DNA of 35,229 nucleotides from RGIG5952 sp045603485 (lineage in GTDB: Bacteria; Verrucomicrobiota; Kiritimatiellia; RFP12; JAAYLN01): the NCBI GenBank assembly GCA_045603485.1, contig JAZUMF010000093.1:1-35229 (forward strand), read 5' to 3'. A model generated the notes under the pieces. The model saw nothing but the letters and a program-made list of their open reading frames with translations, was not told the origin of the DNA and searched no databases. Position numbers and translations under genes: made by a program. Numbering within the stretch: the stretch's first letter is position 1; each line of letters opens with the position of its first letter. Shown here piece by piece: positions 1 through 7,956 of this stretch.

Positions 1-183
1 TGTCGCCGAAAGGCGGAATCTCCGGCTGAAGCCCGCTTTACAAGCCAAAACAAAACTGCTATAATACCGACAACAAGCAAGAAAGCTTCGTCAGCACAGG
101 GCTACGCAACGAGTGTTGCACTGGCTACTGGATGGCGGGGGGTGAAAGGTGATTTAATTTCAAGATATGAAATTAGATCTTAA
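1..183 (+). other. Open frame running in from the left edge (doubtful 3' end of a gene)
   Basis: Frame 1 is open from the first base to a TAA at 181-183 and would give a 60-residue C-terminus containing GYATSVALATGWRGVKGD. No family is recognised. It is GC-richer than the operon that follows. A good promoter (37-65) and an inverted repeat near 3-15 (cgcc/ggcg) lie inside it, which argues for non-coding leader DNA. An open frame of this length by chance is not rare. The reading as the tail of an upstream gene is weak. Confidence 0.25.
37..65 (+). promoter_or_regulatory. Putative sigma-70-type promoter of the envelope operon
   Basis: TTTACA at 37-42, a 17-base spacer and a perfect TATAAT at 60-65. 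Transcription would start near 72 and leave a leader of about 130 bases before the ATG at 200. No known riboswitch fold is recognised in that leader. The only doubt is the open frame that spans it. Confidence 0.45.
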
Positions 184-199
184 TTCAAAGGGGGTATAC

Positions 200-1681
200 A
201 TGAATGTAAAGATAATTGGCTGTGTAGCTATCTCAATGATAGCAACAGTAGTTTTTTCACAAGTATTTACTACTGATTCTGCGGTTTTAGGTTCGCAAAA
301 AGTAAATCTTGAAAGTCAGCGTATCACTGCTGCACTTTTTGTTGAAGACTCTACATTAGATGGCGAATATGCGTCTTATTTACCTTCTCTTGGAAATAAA
401 ATTGCTGCTGCATTAAATAAGCGTGGCTTTGGAGTTGTAAGACCTGAAGATGCTTTAGGTTTATCTGAAAATATCAATCCAGCTAATGCCAATCGAACAA
501 AGTTATTACAAACAATTGAAAAAGGTGGTGCTTTAGATTTGGATTCTGCTAACCTTTTCCAAATTGCTCGAGACTTAGGTTCAGATTGTTATATTAAATG
601 TTCTTTAACTGGTTGTGAAAAGGAAGAATTGGGCGACACAGGTATTTTTGATGTTTCTGTAAGTTTATCTGTCAGTATGCATGGATCTGCACGCGGTGAT
701 GGTGCTTATGGTGATACTGTAGTAGTCAATTACAGAACAACATCTGAACAATTGGCAAAAAATAATAAATCTTTTTTCGCCAAATCATTAACAAAGGCAT
801 CTGATAGTATTGCAAAAAGTTTTGCAGAAGGAATAAAGAAACTTGATATTCGTGCAGGTCGTATGGCTAAAGTCAATTTTAGTTGTGCTATTGAAGCGGA
901 TTCAGTAGGTGTTTCACTAGAGGGAATTGAGAAGTGGAATGATCAGTACATTTATAAGGTTAATGGTACTGTTTTAGTCGATGGGTTTGCTATGGGAACA
1001 ACAGATAATGAAATAGAGTTGGATTCAGGAATTCATGTTGTCCGCATTTATTATCCACATTGTGAACCATATGTTGTTCGTGCTCGTTTTGTTGATGGAC
1101 AATCCTATAATGTGACACTTAAATTATCCGATTCTGGAAAGGAAAGATATAAGAACACAAAGGAATTTTTACTTAATTATGTAAAAGCTCGTAATGAGGT
1201 TAAAGATATTAATCGCAGAGCAATTACATCAGATCGTATAAATAATATGGTTGCAAATACAGCAGATTATATTCTCCGCCTTAATTCAGAAGCTTCTGTA
1301 AAATTGGCAGACAAATCATTGGAAGCAGAAGTTGAATTACTTAAAGCTAATAGTGAACGGTACTATAATGTTTGGGCTTTGGAAATTAAAGAAAATGCTG
1401 CCGTTGCAAGTAAGCAGGTATTAAATGATGCAGAGTTGAAAAATATGTATGCTGAAGCTCATACTTACGCTATGAAGACCATTGCTCAAGGTGAGGGAAA
1501 AAGGCGTAGTAATAGCTATGACCGAACAGAATTCACAGAACGGCATACTTCTGCAGTTATAAAATCTGAGGGACAAGGTGTTAAGACTGTTGATTATAAT
1601 ACTGATGAAACAAGAATTAACATTGAGGATAGAACAAAATCAGATGGAAAATCTGAAAACGATAATGATTCTCATAAGTAA
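200..1681 (+). CDS. Exported PEGA-domain protein with a LpoB/CsgG-like N-terminal half
   Basis: Predicted 493 aa. The ATG at 200 is preferred over an upstream in-frame start at 167 because AAGGGGG lies 6-7 bases before it and the protein then begins directly with a signal peptide (residues 1 to about 22, hydrophobic IIGCVAISMIATVVF). Residues about 40-230 resemble the alpha/beta fold of lipoprotein activators such as LpoB and CsgG: a beta-strand, then a long segment on a low-abundance 'protein level' pattern (GNKIAAALNKRGFGVVRPED). Residues about 253-313 look like a PEGA domain (VLVDG, then G-x-H-V-V-R-I-Y). The C-terminus is hydrophilic and helical. It is the first gene of a tightly spaced operon with YcfL-, LpoB- and Sel1-type lipoproteins, which suggests a periplasmic role in envelope or peptidoglycan assembly. 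The PEGA call is fairly good; the N-terminal call is inference. Confidence 0.6.
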   Translation: MNVKIIGCVAISMIATVVFSQVFTTDSAVLGSQKVNLESQRITAALFVEDSTLDGEYASYLPSLGNKIAAALNKRGFGVVRPEDALGLSENINPANANRTKLLQTIEKGGALDLDSANLFQIARDLGSDCYIKCSLTGCEKEELGDTGIFDVSVSLSVSMHGSARGDGAYGDTVVVNYRTTSEQLAKNNKSFFAKSLTKASDSIAKSFAEGIKKLDIRAGRMAKVNFSCAIEADSVGVSLEGIEKWNDQYIYKVNGTVLVDGFAMGTTDNEIELDSGIHVVRIYYPHCEPYVVRARFVDGQSYNVTLKLSDSGKERYKNTKEFLLNYVKARNEVKDINRRAITSDRINNMVANTADYILRLNSEASVKLADKSLEAEVELLKANSERYYNVWALEIKENAAVASKQVLNDAELKNMYAEAHTYAMKTIAQGEGKRRSNSYDRTEFTERHTSAVIKSEGQGVKTVDYNTDETRINIEDRTKSDGKSENDNDSHK

Positions 1682-1703
1682 TTAACATTAACGAGGAACA
1701 AAC

Positions 1704-2114
1704 ATGAAGAGTGCTATTTTTTCTTTACTATTTGTGATGACCATTTCTTTTATGATTGGTTGTTCATCTCCACGAATGATAATGACTGTTCGTTCTGATG
1801 GAACAGTTATTAGAAATGATGCGTCTGAGTATGCCTCTCGTTATCTTATTATGTCTCGTGCTCCTGTAATGGTTAAACAGGAAAATGGGAAGGGTCGAGC
1901 GCAAGTAGGATTTACAAATATTTATAAGGATCCAATTGTTGTTACTTATTCTTTTAAGTGGCTTAATAAAAAAACAGGTGAGGTTTTGAGATCACAAGAT
2001 CCCGCTATGGCAATGAATCTCTATCCATCTATAGAAACAGTATTTGAAGGATTATGTCTTTCTGATGAAGGCAATGATTTTGAATTCGTACTGGAAATTC
2101 TTAGGAAAAAGTAA
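1704..2114 (+). CDS. YcfL-like outer-membrane lipoprotein
   Basis: Predicted 136 aa; GAGGA seven bases before the ATG. Residues 1-20 form a lipoprotein signal ending in the lipobox MIGC, with Cys20 as the lipid-bearing residue. The mature part (RYLIMSRAPVMVKQENGKGRAQVGFTN... and KWLNKKTGEVL) has the pattern of the YcfL/DUF1425 family: beta-strands describing a 'tissue-like' immunoglobulin fold with an F-K-W-x-x-K-x-G-x-x-L segment. In Enterobacteria ycfL lies beside lpoB, the activator of penicillin-binding protein 1B, and here too the next gene is LpoB-like, 21 bases downstream. This conserved neighbourhood supports the assignment. Exact function of YcfL is not settled. Confidence 0.65.
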   Translation: MKSAIFSLLFVMTISFMIGCSSPRMIMTVRSDGTVIRNDASEYASRYLIMSRAPVMVKQENGKGRAQVGFTNIYKDPIVVTYSFKWLNKKTGEVLRSQDPAMAMNLYPSIETVFEGLCLSDEGNDFEFVLEILRKK

Positions 2115-2135
2115 TTTTATTAGGAGAAAATCGTG

Positions 2136-2792
2136 ATGAAGAACTTTTTGATTAATAATCTTATTATTGCATCACTATTATTAGTTGGTCTTATTGGATG
2201 CAAATCAATTCATGTTATTCGTGAGGAAGCTAATGAGCTTACTATGACTGATTACGATAATGCCGCAATCAACCTTGTTATTCATGGGAAAGCTAATGAG
2301 CTTACTATGACTGATTATGATAATGCCGCAATCAACCTTATTAATATGATGTTGACGGATGCTGCATTTCAAAAAAAATTAAATAAGATGACATCCGCCC
2401 TTGAAGATGGTCGTTTACCAACAATTGTAATTCGTTCCATTCATAATGGAACAACTGAAAGAATTCAGTCACGCTTAGATTCAATGGGAAGAGAGATTCG
2501 TATTCGTATACGAAAATCAGGTTTGTTTGATTTAAAAGATGATTCAGCTGCTCAGACAATGGTTGATAGAATCAAATGGTCTGCAAATAGTGGACTCGAA
2601 AGCGGGGAGTTGCTAAATGCATTAAAGTCTCATGTTTCTCCTCATTATTTAATGACAGGTGAAGTACTTCATTTTGAGGATCATGGATATCACACATTTA
2701 AATTATATATGACCCTTCATGACATTTCTGGTTTAAGTGGTGATGGCGGTATTATTGTTTGGGAAGATACTTGCAACATTGTTAAAAAGTAA
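2136..2792 (+). CDS. LpoB-like lipoprotein, putative penicillin-binding-protein activator
   Basis: Predicted 218 aa. AGGAG lies nine bases before the ATG at 2136; a GTG at 2133 is an equally possible start. The lipoprotein signal ends LVGLIGC (Cys22). The core (LPTIVIRSIHNGTTERIQ, then RIRIRKSGLFDL and a later HYLMTGEVL strand) matches the LpoB plan: a strand ending in an I-x-N-x-T turn, an amphipathic helix and an 'SGLF' strand. LpoB reaches from the outer membrane through the peptidoglycan and stimulates a bifunctional synthase. The N-terminal linker contains a 63-base tandem duplication described separately, which lengthens the spacer between the lipid anchor and the folded domain. The operon context with a YcfL-like gene strengthens the call. 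Confidence 0.65.
   Translation: MKNFLINNLIIASLLLVGLIGCKSIHVIREEANELTMTDYDNAAINLVIHGKANELTMTDYDNAAINLINMMLTDAAFQKKLNKMTSALEDGRLPTIVIRSIHNGTTERIQSRLDSMGREIRIRIRKSGLFDLKDDSAAQTMVDRIKWSANSGLESGELLNALKSHVSPHYLMTGEVLHFEDHGYHTFKLYMTLHDISGLSGDGGIIVWEDTCNIVKK
2227..2339 (+). repeat. 63-base tandem duplication inside the LpoB-like gene
   Basis: Bases 2227-2276 recur at 2290-2339 with a single internal difference (attacgat against attatgat) and an in-frame period of 63 bases. Both copies encode ANELTMTDYDNAAINL. The near identity points to a recent duplication that kept the frame. Confidence 0.95.
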
Positions 2793-2828
2793 TCTTTAAT
2801 ATAGGTCATATTGGGCAAGGGGTTTAAG

Positions 2829-3986
2829 ATGCATTTAGGAATTTATCCTTTACTGGTTTCTATAACAATAATTTTAACCGTAGTAGGATGTGCAACTCCG
2901 CCTTTTGCAATTCGTCTTCAGCAAGCGGTAGATGGTGACCCCTCTGCCCAATATGACATAGCAATGGTATATGATTCTGGTAAGGGCAATACTTTACGCA
3001 ATGCTTCGGTGCATAAAGATTCTGTGGAGGCAATGCGTTGGCTTAGGAAAGCGGCAGAAGGTGGCAATGGGAGAGCAAATCTTTCAATTGGGTTACATTA
3101 TTACTATAAGGATGGGGTAGATTTTGTTATTGATTTTTCAAACTATGAAACGGCATATCATTATTTTAAAATTGCTGAGGAAAAAGGTGTCACAGACGTA
3201 TTTTATTGGCTAGGACTTTGTTCTTTAAAAGGGCGAGGAACAGCGCAAAATGAAAAAATTGCTATTGATTATTTTAGAAAAGGTGCAGAATCTCCTTGTG
3301 ATACGGCAAAATATTGTATGTCAGAAATCGCAGCCTGTTATCTTTATGGATATGGTGTTGGCGCTATGCGAAATTATGATGAATGTCGCAAATGGTATCA
3401 AATGGCAGCCGATCATGGAGATCAAAATGCAGCAAGATTCATAGAGAAAAAACTAACTAGAGATTTTTATAATCAAGTTGGCAATGCTAAAAATAATGAT
3501 TCAAATTCTCAATACACAACAACAGAATGTGAGCGTAATGGCAGTAAGTTTTCTATTAAGGCAAATTTATTGCCAAAGGCAGATGCTGTTGCAGTTAAAA
3601 AACGCATTATGGATGACTTGATTGCAGAATGTGAAAATGATTTAATGTTACGTGAGCGTAAACTTCAGCGTGAGGATGTGAGTTGGGATTTTAGTGCCTC
3701 AATTAAATCTGGTAAGGCAATTTGCATATTAACATGGTATTATGTTAAAACACTAAATTATGCGTACGATTCAGATTCAAGATCAGGTTTTATTGTAATT
3801 GATCTTGCAAATAGCGATTATGGTGATGCAAAAGATTATATTTTGAAAAATATTAAATCAATTTGCGAGACTAAACTTGTAGCAATAAAGGATGGAAAGG
3901 TTCCAGAAGGTGCTGCATTTGAGATTGGAAAAGAAGAAATGTTACCTAATGGTACTCTTAAGGTTCACTTTAAAACCCTTCAATAA
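2829..3986 (+). CDS. Sel1-repeat lipoprotein
   Basis: Predicted 385 aa. The ATG at 2829 has AAGGGG seven bases upstream and gives a clean lipoprotein signal ending TVVGC (Cys21); the upstream TTG at 2811 would bury it. Residues about 35-210 carry several Sel1-type TPR-like repeats: DPSAQYDIAMVYDSG, EAMRWLRKAAEGGNGRA, VTDVFYWLGLCSLKGRGTAQN, CRKWYQMAADHGDQNAA. Such solenoids bind partner proteins in the periplasm. The C-terminal about 160 residues form an unrecognised alpha/beta domain. It follows the LpoB-like gene by 36 bases and precedes the coiled-coil protein by 13, so it is co-transcribed. Probably a scaffold for an envelope complex; the partner is unknown. Confidence 0.75.
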   Translation: MHLGIYPLLVSITIILTVVGCATPPFAIRLQQAVDGDPSAQYDIAMVYDSGKGNTLRNASVHKDSVEAMRWLRKAAEGGNGRANLSIGLHYYYKDGVDFVIDFSNYETAYHYFKIAEEKGVTDVFYWLGLCSLKGRGTAQNEKIAIDYFRKGAESPCDTAKYCMSEIAACYLYGYGVGAMRNYDECRKWYQMAADHGDQNAARFIEKKLTRDFYNQVGNAKNNDSNSQYTTTECERNGSKFSIKANLLPKADAVAVKKRIMDDLIAECENDLMLRERKLQREDVSWDFSASIKSGKAICILTWYYVKTLNYAYDSDSRSGFIVIDLANSDYGDAKDYILKNIKSICETKLVAIKDGKVPEGAAFEIGKEEMLPNGTLKVHFKTLQ

Positions 3987-3999
3987 TTTCAGGTGAGTT

Positions 4000-5967
4000 A
4001 TGAAAATTTGTTTTAAACTTTTTGTTTTATTTTTTTTCAGTTTGCTTTATTTAAATTCCGCATTTTGTAATGAAAATACTTCAAGTGAAATGTTTGTTGT
4101 TCCACGCATTACAGATGTGTTTGAAAAGGAAATTGAGTCTGTCCGTGTTGGCGAAGAGGATACTATAAACCCTACTTATGATGGTAAGTGTTTAGAGTTT
4201 GAACAAAATGGATACAAGATTATTTTTAATGATAGAGAGATTACACTTCTTAGTGTCCCAAAATCTTGTACCATAATTGATTTAGCAGATTTTATATATG
4301 ATCAGCCTTATAAATTATATCTAGAAAAGAAAATAGCTAATTGTGATGTAATTACATTAGGTGACTTAGAATTATTTGATTTTTGTTATAATACACAACT
4401 TGAAGCAATGAAAGTTATTGTTTCATTAGGCTACCAAGCAGTAATTTTTCACAAAAACATAAATGAAAAAGCTGCCGCTGTTAAGATGAAACATGTTACT
4501 AATCGGAATTTTACTGATGGTACTATTTTGCAAGATTCGATTGTTCGTTTTTATGATAGTCAATCTCTTTTTTCCAAGAATATTTTTGGTTGGGGTAAAA
4601 ACTTTTCAGACAAAGATCGTGTAGATGCTTTAAAATATATTGTTGCAGGACAAAAGAATGGTGCAAAACGTCAAAAATGGTCTTATCTGAATAAGCGGTT
4701 TTATATTTATGACCATATGAATATGTATGATGATATTATCGAGGTAAAAGAAAATGAGGTAAGTACAAATGATAGACTAGAGTATTGGAAGTCTATAGAT
4801 AGAGATGTTTCTTATCGAATGAATAATTTAAAAGAAATATATTTCTATACTAGTGAATGGGTATTAAAAACGCCACCATCAACTATAAAAAGAATTTTTG
4901 AAGAGAAAACAGCAGATAAGCAAGCAGAAAATCGTCATCTAGTTCGTAAGGCTAGAGAAATATTTTACGATTTACCTTTTGTTATAGCTACAATGGAATT
5001 TCGTAATGCTATAGCTGATTGCCGTACATGGCTTAATGTTCGTAGTTTAAATGATAGTGATGGAATGCGGATTGCATCCTCAAAATTTGTTGGGGATTCT
5101 GCGGGAGATTTAATGCTAAAAAATATTAAATCAGGATATTCTTATGACTATTATCTTGAGGTTTTGGCATATCTAAAAGATAGTCTTCCAAAAGATGAGT
5201 TGCTTTATGAATCTATTTTATTAAAGAGTAATTTTAAAGATCTTGCGGATTTAGAAACATTTAAGTCAGGAGAAGGAGATGCGCTTTGGGTTGAAAATGC
5301 AGTTAAAACATTTGATGCAGTAAAAACCAAGGAGCATGAAGCTAAAGTTTTAGCCAATCAAGAATTAGAAGCTGAATTAGCCAGGAAGAAGGCTGAAGCG
5401 GAAGCTAATGCTGAGGTAGAACGACTTAAACGTCAACAAGAGATTGAAGCTGCTGAACGAGAGCGCAAACAAAAACTAGAAGCAGAAGCCTTAGAGAATG
5501 AGAGAAAGCGTGAAAGTGAACGCCTTAAACGTGAAGCAGAGGCTGCAGAACGAAATCGCCTTCGTGAATTAGAAGAGCAAGAAAAAATTCGTAAGCACGA
5601 AGAGCATATGCGGAAGCGAGAGTTGGAAGCAGAGGAGCGCCGTCAGCAAAAAGAAATTGAGAAGGCAGCAAAGGATGCAGAGCGACTTCGTGCTCAAAAG
5701 GCAGCTGAAGAAGCAAAAGAAAAAAGAATTAAAGCAGAGCAAGAGGCCAAATCTAGCGGTATTAAATCTGAAGGGTGGTTTTCTAGGACGGTTGGAGCAG
5801 TTGCAGATTTAGTTTCGTCTGATTCAGATGAAAAAGATACATCTACCAAAACAGAAGGTAAGGATAGTGTTGATTCTGAATCCAAAAAAGCCGATAATGT
5901 CAAAGGTAATGACAATTCAAAAAATAAAGATGATAAGAAGCCTGATGCTAAAGGAAAAAGTAAGTAG
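4000..5967 (+). CDS. Exported protein with a long charged coiled coil (unknown function)
   Basis: Predicted 655 aa; AGGTGAG just before the ATG. Residues 1 to about 24 are a signal peptide (FKLFVLFFFSLLYLNSAFC). Residues 25-435 form a folded domain of unknown family, with DLADFIYDQPYKLYLEKKI and many aromatic residues. Residues about 440-590 are almost pure Glu, Lys, Arg and Ala heptads, a long helix like that of TolA or other periplasm-spanning rods. A hydrophobic patch (WFSRTVGAVADLV) and a Ser/Asp/Lys-rich disordered tail finish the protein. It is last in the envelope operon. The rod suggests a link across the periplasm, but low-complexity helices of this kind match many unrelated proteins, so TolA kinship is not claimed. 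Confidence 0.65.
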   Translation: MKICFKLFVLFFFSLLYLNSAFCNENTSSEMFVVPRITDVFEKEIESVRVGEEDTINPTYDGKCLEFEQNGYKIIFNDREITLLSVPKSCTIIDLADFIYDQPYKLYLEKKIANCDVITLGDLELFDFCYNTQLEAMKVIVSLGYQAVIFHKNINEKAAAVKMKHVTNRNFTDGTILQDSIVRFYDSQSLFSKNIFGWGKNFSDKDRVDALKYIVAGQKNGAKRQKWSYLNKRFYIYDHMNMYDDIIEVKENEVSTNDRLEYWKSIDRDVSYRMNNLKEIYFYTSEWVLKTPPSTIKRIFEEKTADKQAENRHLVRKAREIFYDLPFVIATMEFRNAIADCRTWLNVRSLNDSDGMRIASSKFVGDSAGDLMLKNIKSGYSYDYYLEVLAYLKDSLPKDELLYESILLKSNFKDLADLETFKSGEGDALWVENAVKTFDAVKTKEHEAKVLANQELEAELARKKAEAEANAEVERLKRQQEIEAAERERKQKLEAEALENERKRESERLKREAEAAERNRLRELEEQEKIRKHEEHMRKRELEAEERRQQKEIEKAAKDAERLRAQKAAEEAKEKRIKAEQEAKSSGIKSEGWFSRTVGAVADLVSSDSDEKDTSTKTEGKDSVDSESKKADNVKGNDNSKNKDDKKPDAKGKSK

Positions 5968-6187
5968 TTCTTTTGAATTCAATTGTCAATTTTTGTCTAA
6001 ACTCTTAAAATGAGTTTACTTAACTTGATAATCGTTCTCAAAAAGTTAAGAGTGTCTTTGAAAAATGTTGGGCAGCACCAATATGCTATGAAATACTTGA
6101 TGTTATTAGTCATCTTTTTTAAGTATTGTGTTGTGCCGTTTTATCAAATTGCCAATTAAGTTTTATAAGACAGCTCAATAATTTCTC
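5968..6187. other. AT-rich intergenic region between envelope operon and tRNA
   Basis: No gene is visible. Two overlapping pairings exist: CTTAACTT 6019-6026 with AAGTTAAG 6043-6050, and ACTCTTAA 6001-6008 with TTAAGAGT 6046-6053. Neither is followed by a T-run, so no confident terminator can be named for the operon that ends at 5967. Confidence 0.5.
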
Positions 6188-6216
6188 TTGACGGTAAGGT
6201 TCTTTTTTAGTATCAT
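6188..6216 (+). promoter_or_regulatory. Promoter of the tRNA-Glu gene
   Basis: TTGACG at 6188-6193, a 17-base spacer and TATCAT at 6211-6216. The expected start is near 6223, about 14 bases before the tRNA. The promoter is in host DNA, so prophage insertion leaves tRNA expression intact. Confidence 0.7.
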
Positions 6217-6236
6217 ATATACAACAAGTTTCAATT

Positions 6237-6311
6237 GCCCCCTTCGTCTATCGGCTAGGACACTAGGTTCTCATCCTAGTAAGAGCGGTTCGATTCCGCT
6301 AGGGGGTGCCA
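6237..6311 (+). tRNA. tRNA-Glu (anticodon CTC)
   Basis: A full cloverleaf can be drawn by eye. The acceptor stem pairs 6237-6243 (gccccct) with 6301-6307 (agggggt), followed by discriminator G and an encoded CCA. The anticodon stem is ctagg/cctag with loop ttctcat, so the anticodon is CTC, reading GAG. The T arm is agcgg-ttcgatt-ccgct with one A-T closing pair. The D arm region starts TCGTCTATCGGCTAGGA, as usual for tRNA-Glu. The last 24 bases are the phage attachment core, so the 3' end of the gene is now supplied by the prophage copy and the sequence stays functional. Confidence 0.95.
6288..6311 (+). repeat. attL core (24-base direct repeat in the tRNA 3' end)
   Basis: gttcgattccgctaggggg and the following tgcca are repeated exactly at 34589-34612. 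It covers the T loop, 3' acceptor strand and CCA, the standard site of tyrosine integrases. The bases on both sides differ between the copies. Confidence 0.95.
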
Positions 6312-6350
6312 ATTGTCAATACGTTTATTATTAACATTTAGCAGTTCTCT

Positions 6351-6381
6351 TACCGCCGCAAAAAAGGTACGGAAATCGTAC
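6351..6381 (+). promoter_or_regulatory. Possible integrase arm-type site and hairpin upstream of int
   Basis: taccgccgcaaaaaa (6351-6365) recurs exactly at 33216-33230 in the prophage. It is followed by the inverted repeat GTACG-gaaat-CGTAC (6367-6381), just before the integrase ribosome site. A decayed version of the whole block lies beyond attR at 34654-34690. Repeats near att ends and int are typical of arm sites or an int operator; which one is not known. Confidence 0.35.
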
Positions 6382-6397
6382 GAAAACGGAGACTGCA

Positions 6398-7495
6398 ATG
6401 GCACTATACCAACAATCACGCAACGGTGCGTGGTACTATTCTATATACATCCCGGGGCGGGCCAAACGTTTACGTGGGACATGCTCGACACACAACCGAG
6501 CCGAAGCACTAATTTTAGAGGAGTCCCTAAAGTTAGCAACTACCCAGCAAACTCAAAAAAATAAAATAATTGCGCTTATCAATTCGCTTTATGGCGACGA
6601 TATGCCAATTAAAATTAGCATTGATGCAATACCTGATGAAATAGCGCGACTCGATCGCGTTGCCGGCCGCGACTTATCTAAATCCTACCAACGCCGGCGT
6701 CGGCAAGGATTAAATCGTTTTTTTGCCTGGCTAAAAAAATATTGGCCACCTATTGATGATGTACGAAAAATAGATCGCACGTGTGCGCAGCTATACTCTG
6801 AATTTTTACATAAATCGGGGATATCAACAAAAACTCGCGCGAACCTGATTGGCGAACTGTCAGCAATATGGTCGACTCTCCAACGAGGCCACGACAATAT
6901 TAATAATCCCTGGCCGTTAGCCGCCCCGCGTAACGCAAACCGGCGCGGCAATATCGGACGCTGCTACACCGACGAACAGGCAGAGAAAATTTTCATAGCC
7001 GCAGACAGGGCAGGGCACGGCTGGGGCGAAATAGTGCGTCTCGCAGCAGCAACAGGCTTGCGTTACGGTGATATAGCAACGCTTACCGCAGCAGAACTAT
7101 GCCACGACACACACAGCCTCAGACTTTCACCAAATAAAACTAAGCGACACAACATATCAGTGACGCTACCGCTACCGGACGACATCTGGCTACGACTACC
7201 TAAGCCAACAACGGGTCCGTTATGGCCACGCCATGCGCAATTTTATAAATCTGAGGGGCAATATAAACCCTATCTATACGCAAAAATACTACGTGCTGCG
7301 GGTATTAATGAGCCCGGCTTTACAATTCACAGTTGGCGCCACTATTTTCGCTCACGCCTATCGGCGTCCGGAGTTAGCGACGATATCGCTATGCGTCTTG
7401 GCGGCTGGACCTCACGAGAAACCTCAGCGCGCTATGACCATGCTGAACGCCTCGCAGAGCTTCGCGCAGCAATTAATTTAGCTTGGAAAAAATAA
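6398..7495 (+). CDS. int: Tyrosine site-specific integrase
   Basis: Predicted 365 aa; GGAG lies eight bases before the ATG. The N-terminal about 60 residues form an arm-binding region (YYSIYIPGRAKRLRGTCS). Residues about 75-165 are the core-binding SAM-like domain. The catalytic domain shows Arg222 in ATGLRYGD, Lys247 or Lys249 in SPNKTKRH, His311-x-x-Arg314 in HSWRHYF, Trp337 in LGGW where some relatives have His, and the nucleophile Tyr346 in SARYDHAE. The gene starts 86 bases inside attL and points inward, as in phages that use tRNA sites. It should join attP to the tRNA-Glu 3' end; excision would normally need a directionality factor, which is not recognised here. Confidence 0.95.
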   Translation: MALYQQSRNGAWYYSIYIPGRAKRLRGTCSTHNRAEALILEESLKLATTQQTQKNKIIALINSLYGDDMPIKISIDAIPDEIARLDRVAGRDLSKSYQRRRRQGLNRFFAWLKKYWPPIDDVRKIDRTCAQLYSEFLHKSGISTKTRANLIGELSAIWSTLQRGHDNINNPWPLAAPRNANRRGNIGRCYTDEQAEKIFIAADRAGHGWGEIVRLAAATGLRYGDIATLTAAELCHDTHSLRLSPNKTKRHNISVTLPLPDDIWLRLPKPTTGPLWPRHAQFYKSEGQYKPYLYAKILRAAGINEPGFTIHSWRHYFRSRLSASGVSDDIAMRLGGWTSRETSARYDHAERLAELRAAINLAWKK

Positions 7496-7501
7496 CATTT
7501 A

Positions 7502-7549
7502 ATAAAAATAAAACGCCTCGTGAGGAGAAAGGAAAAAACCTCACGAGGC
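7502..7549 (-). terminator. Terminator ending the leftward phage operon
   Basis: An 11-bp perfect stem, GCCTCGTGAGG (7515-7525) with CCTCACGAGGC (7539-7549). On the - strand it is followed by gttttatttttatt. It lies between convergent int and the last late gene. The + strand has an A-run but a poor T-run on the other side, so it serves mainly the - strand. Confidence 0.8.
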
Positions 7550-7602
7550 AGGAGTCTCAAAAAAATATTTGCTATACTATTTATAATTTATTGCATATGA
7601 AA

Positions 7603-7953
7603 TTAATTCCGAAGCTGCGCGAGAACGCCGCCAAGTTCCGGATGAATCGCGATCAGCACAAACAACGCAACGACGATGATTGTGATTTGCCACGAGCACC
7701 GGACTACAACATCCTTCCAGGTCGTGCAATTGGCGGACCTTGTAAGCATATAGCGGACAAGTAAATATGTGAGGTTAGCGATATTACAACTATTAGCCTG
7801 AGTTTTAGCCTCAACATCGAGACCGTTTGTACCGTCACGAGCTTCAATGCAGATCTCTCTGCACAAGTCCTTGTCGCCCGGCGACATATCGCTCTTATTG
7901 ACCTCATCGATAAGAGCCATGATGCGGTTATAGATTTTTTGCGGTACTGCCAT
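7603..7953 (-). CDS. Small tail-anchored membrane protein, last late gene (holin candidate)
   Basis: Predicted 116 aa. The N-terminal about 60 residues are soluble and helical with several Cys (Cys31, Cys35, Cys56). A single hydrophobic helix spans about residues 88-104 (WQITIIVVALFVLIAI), followed by a short polar tail. Its start is only three bases from the stop of the preceding gene, with a weak ribosome site. Its place at the end of the late operon, just before the terminator, is where some phages keep lysis genes, and one transmembrane helix is compatible with a class III-like holin. This is inference from position; no holin family is recognised. Confidence 0.6.
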   Translation of the reverse strand: MAVPQKIYNRIMALIDEVNKSDMSPGDKDLCREICIEARDGTNGLDVEAKTQANSCNIANLTYLLVRYMLTRSANCTTWKDVVVRCSWQITIIVVALFVLIAIHPELGGVLAQLRN

Positions 7954-7956
7954 AAG

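Noticed and set aside
2341..2559. Short - strand frames opposite the host envelope genes (72 aa here, 63 aa at 5525-5716, 73 aa at 5694-5915)
   Set aside because: They mirror coding sequence on the other strand, have no ribosome sites and no family resemblance.
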